Source: Myxococcales bacterium
GTDB lineage: Bacteria > Myxococcota > Myxococcia > Myxococcales > Myxococcaceae
DNA: 10,395 nt
Reading direction: 5' to 3'
NCBI GenBank assembly: GCA_003153055.1
Contig: PMBV01000388.1
Coordinates: 1 to 10,395 of the forward strand
Numbering within the stretch: position 1 is the first letter of the stretch; each line of letters starts with the position of its first letter. Below are positions 9,697 through 10,395 of this stretch, one piece after another. The notes beneath the pieces are model-generated. The model saw nothing but the letters and a program-made list of their open reading frames with translations, searched no databases and was not told the origin of the DNA. The translations under genes were made by a program, and so were the position numbers.

Positions 9697-10395
9697 GTGC
9701 CATCACCGCAGCGCCTGGTCGTCTCGTCGATCTCCTTCAGTCTCTTCATTCTCCTGAGGTCGAGCCTCGCGCTGGCCGCCGAGCCCGAGCCGCTCGCTCC
9801 CGCCGACGCCGGGGCGTTGGCGGCCGAGGAGCAGGCTGCCTTGCGTGGCCAGGCCGAGCTCGCCCCTGAGCTCCCCGAGCTGCGCGTCGAGGCGGCGCGC
9901 ACGCCCCGCGAAGGCTCGGCGGAGAGCGGCTATCGCTTCGTGACGGCCACCGCCGGGCCCCTCGGCGCGGTCGCGCTGCAGGACACGCCGTTCTCCATCC
10001 ACGTGACGTCGGGCGAGCTCTTCGAAGGCCGCGGCGCGCACACGGTCTCCGAGGCGCTCAAGACGAACCCCTCGGTGGCCACGCTGATGGAGTCCAGCGG
10101 CTACTCGACGCTGTCCCGGGTGATGATCCGCGGCTTCACCGCGGCCGACCAGAGCGACCTGCGCGACGGGCAGGTGGACCGCAGCTTCACCTTCGTGCCG
10201 CTGGAGAACGTCGACCGCATCGAGGTTCTCAACGGGCTCTCTGGCTTCCTCTACGGGTTCTCGGCGCTCGGCGGCTCCCTCAACTACGTCAGCAAGGCCC
10301 CGACGAGCGAGCGTTTCCTCAGCGTAGCCGCCGGCCAGCATGGGGGCGGCCTCTATTACCTCCACGGCGATACCGGCGGACCCATCGACGACGCC
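9697..10395 (+). CDS. TonB-dependent outer-membrane receptor, N-terminal part
   Basis: The first 233 codons are present; the gene runs off the right edge with no stop. I chose GTG 9697 because AGGGG at 9684-9688 precedes it and because translation then gives a signal peptide: Arg at residue 6, a hydrophobic core (VVSSISFSLFILL), and probable cleavage after SLALA near residue 27. An acidic Ala-rich linker and a possible TonB box (ELRVEAAR, about residues 60-67) follow. The plug domain then runs from about residue 90: DTPFSI, SEALKTNPSV, RGF (145-147), VDRIEVLNG (172-180) and LYGFSALGGSLNYVSK, which are standard plug motifs of siderophore-type receptors. It has no N-terminal secretin/STN signalling domain. 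Such receptors import metal chelates across the outer membrane using TonB energy. The substrate cannot be read from the plug. VnfA-type sites and a sigma-54 promoter upstream suggest vanadium- or iron-chelate uptake for V-nitrogenase. Confidence 0.88.
   Translation, partial: MPSPQRLVVSSISFSLFILLRSSLALAAEPEPLAPADAGALAAEEQAALRGQAELAPELPELRVEAARTPREGSAESGYRFVTATAGPLGAVALQDTPFSIHVTSGELFEGRGAHTVSEALKTNPSVATLMESSGYSTLSRVMIRGFTAADQSDLRDGQVDRSFTFVPLENVDRIEVLNGLSGFLYGFSALGGSLNYVSKAPTSERFLSVAAGQHGGGLYYLHGDTGGPIDDA

Noticed and set aside
9381..9757. Several 75-150-codon frames around the receptor promoter
   Set aside because: They overlap the NifX/Y-family gene, the dyads or the receptor gene, and have low-complexity Arg-rich products.

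Overview
This window is a vanadium-nitrogenase (vnf) locus from a high-GC Gram-negative bacterium. It reads left to right on the + strand with no convincing gene on the other strand. The Gram-negative call rests on the outer-membrane TonB-dependent receptor at the right edge. Heavy use of CTC, GTC and GAG codons would fit a myxobacterium-like or other high-GC proteobacterial host, but that is only an inference. The catalytic subunit aligns without gaps at every numbered ligand position that I recall for Azotobacter vinelandii VnfD, and it carries the TGGPRL loop of V-nitrogenase. The system is therefore V-type, not Mo-type (Nif) or Fe-only (Anf).

Layout: (1) 1-261, the end of a NifA/VnfA-type sigma-54 activator. 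(2) 262-612, a regulatory gap with a sigma-54-like promoter and two GTAC-N6-GTAC-type dyads. (3) 613-981, a 122-residue cysteine-motif protein that I do not recognise. (4) 983-998, a sigma-54 promoter serving vnfE-vnfN-vnfX (1033-4408), the cofactor scaffold and carrier. (5) 4409-4792, a second regulatory gap with a sigma-54 promoter for the structural genes. (6) vnfD-vnfG-vnfK (4793-8000), followed closely by an unrecognised 296-residue gene (8016-8906) and a second NifX/NifY-family gene (8965-9459). (7) 9460-9696, a dense regulatory region with four VnfA-type dyads and a sigma-54 promoter. (8) 9697 to the edge, the start of a TonB-dependent outer-membrane receptor.

How it works together: a VnfA-like activator with RNA polymerase-sigma54 would switch on the scaffold genes (vnfENX), the enzyme (vnfDGK plus two downstream accessory genes) and, most interestingly, an outer-membrane receptor that could import a metal chelate. 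The same dyad, extended consensus CGTWC-N6-GWACG, occurs in all three intergenic regions, usually as pairs 28-30 bp apart. This ties the receptor to the nitrogenase regulon on sequence grounds. No vnfH (Fe protein), ferredoxin or nifB lies in the window, so these must be supplied from elsewhere.

Most novel leads: the VnfA-controlled receptor as a candidate vanadium/metallophore importer, the CxxC-containing 122-residue protein, the 296-residue gene behind vnfK, and the shared enhancer code.
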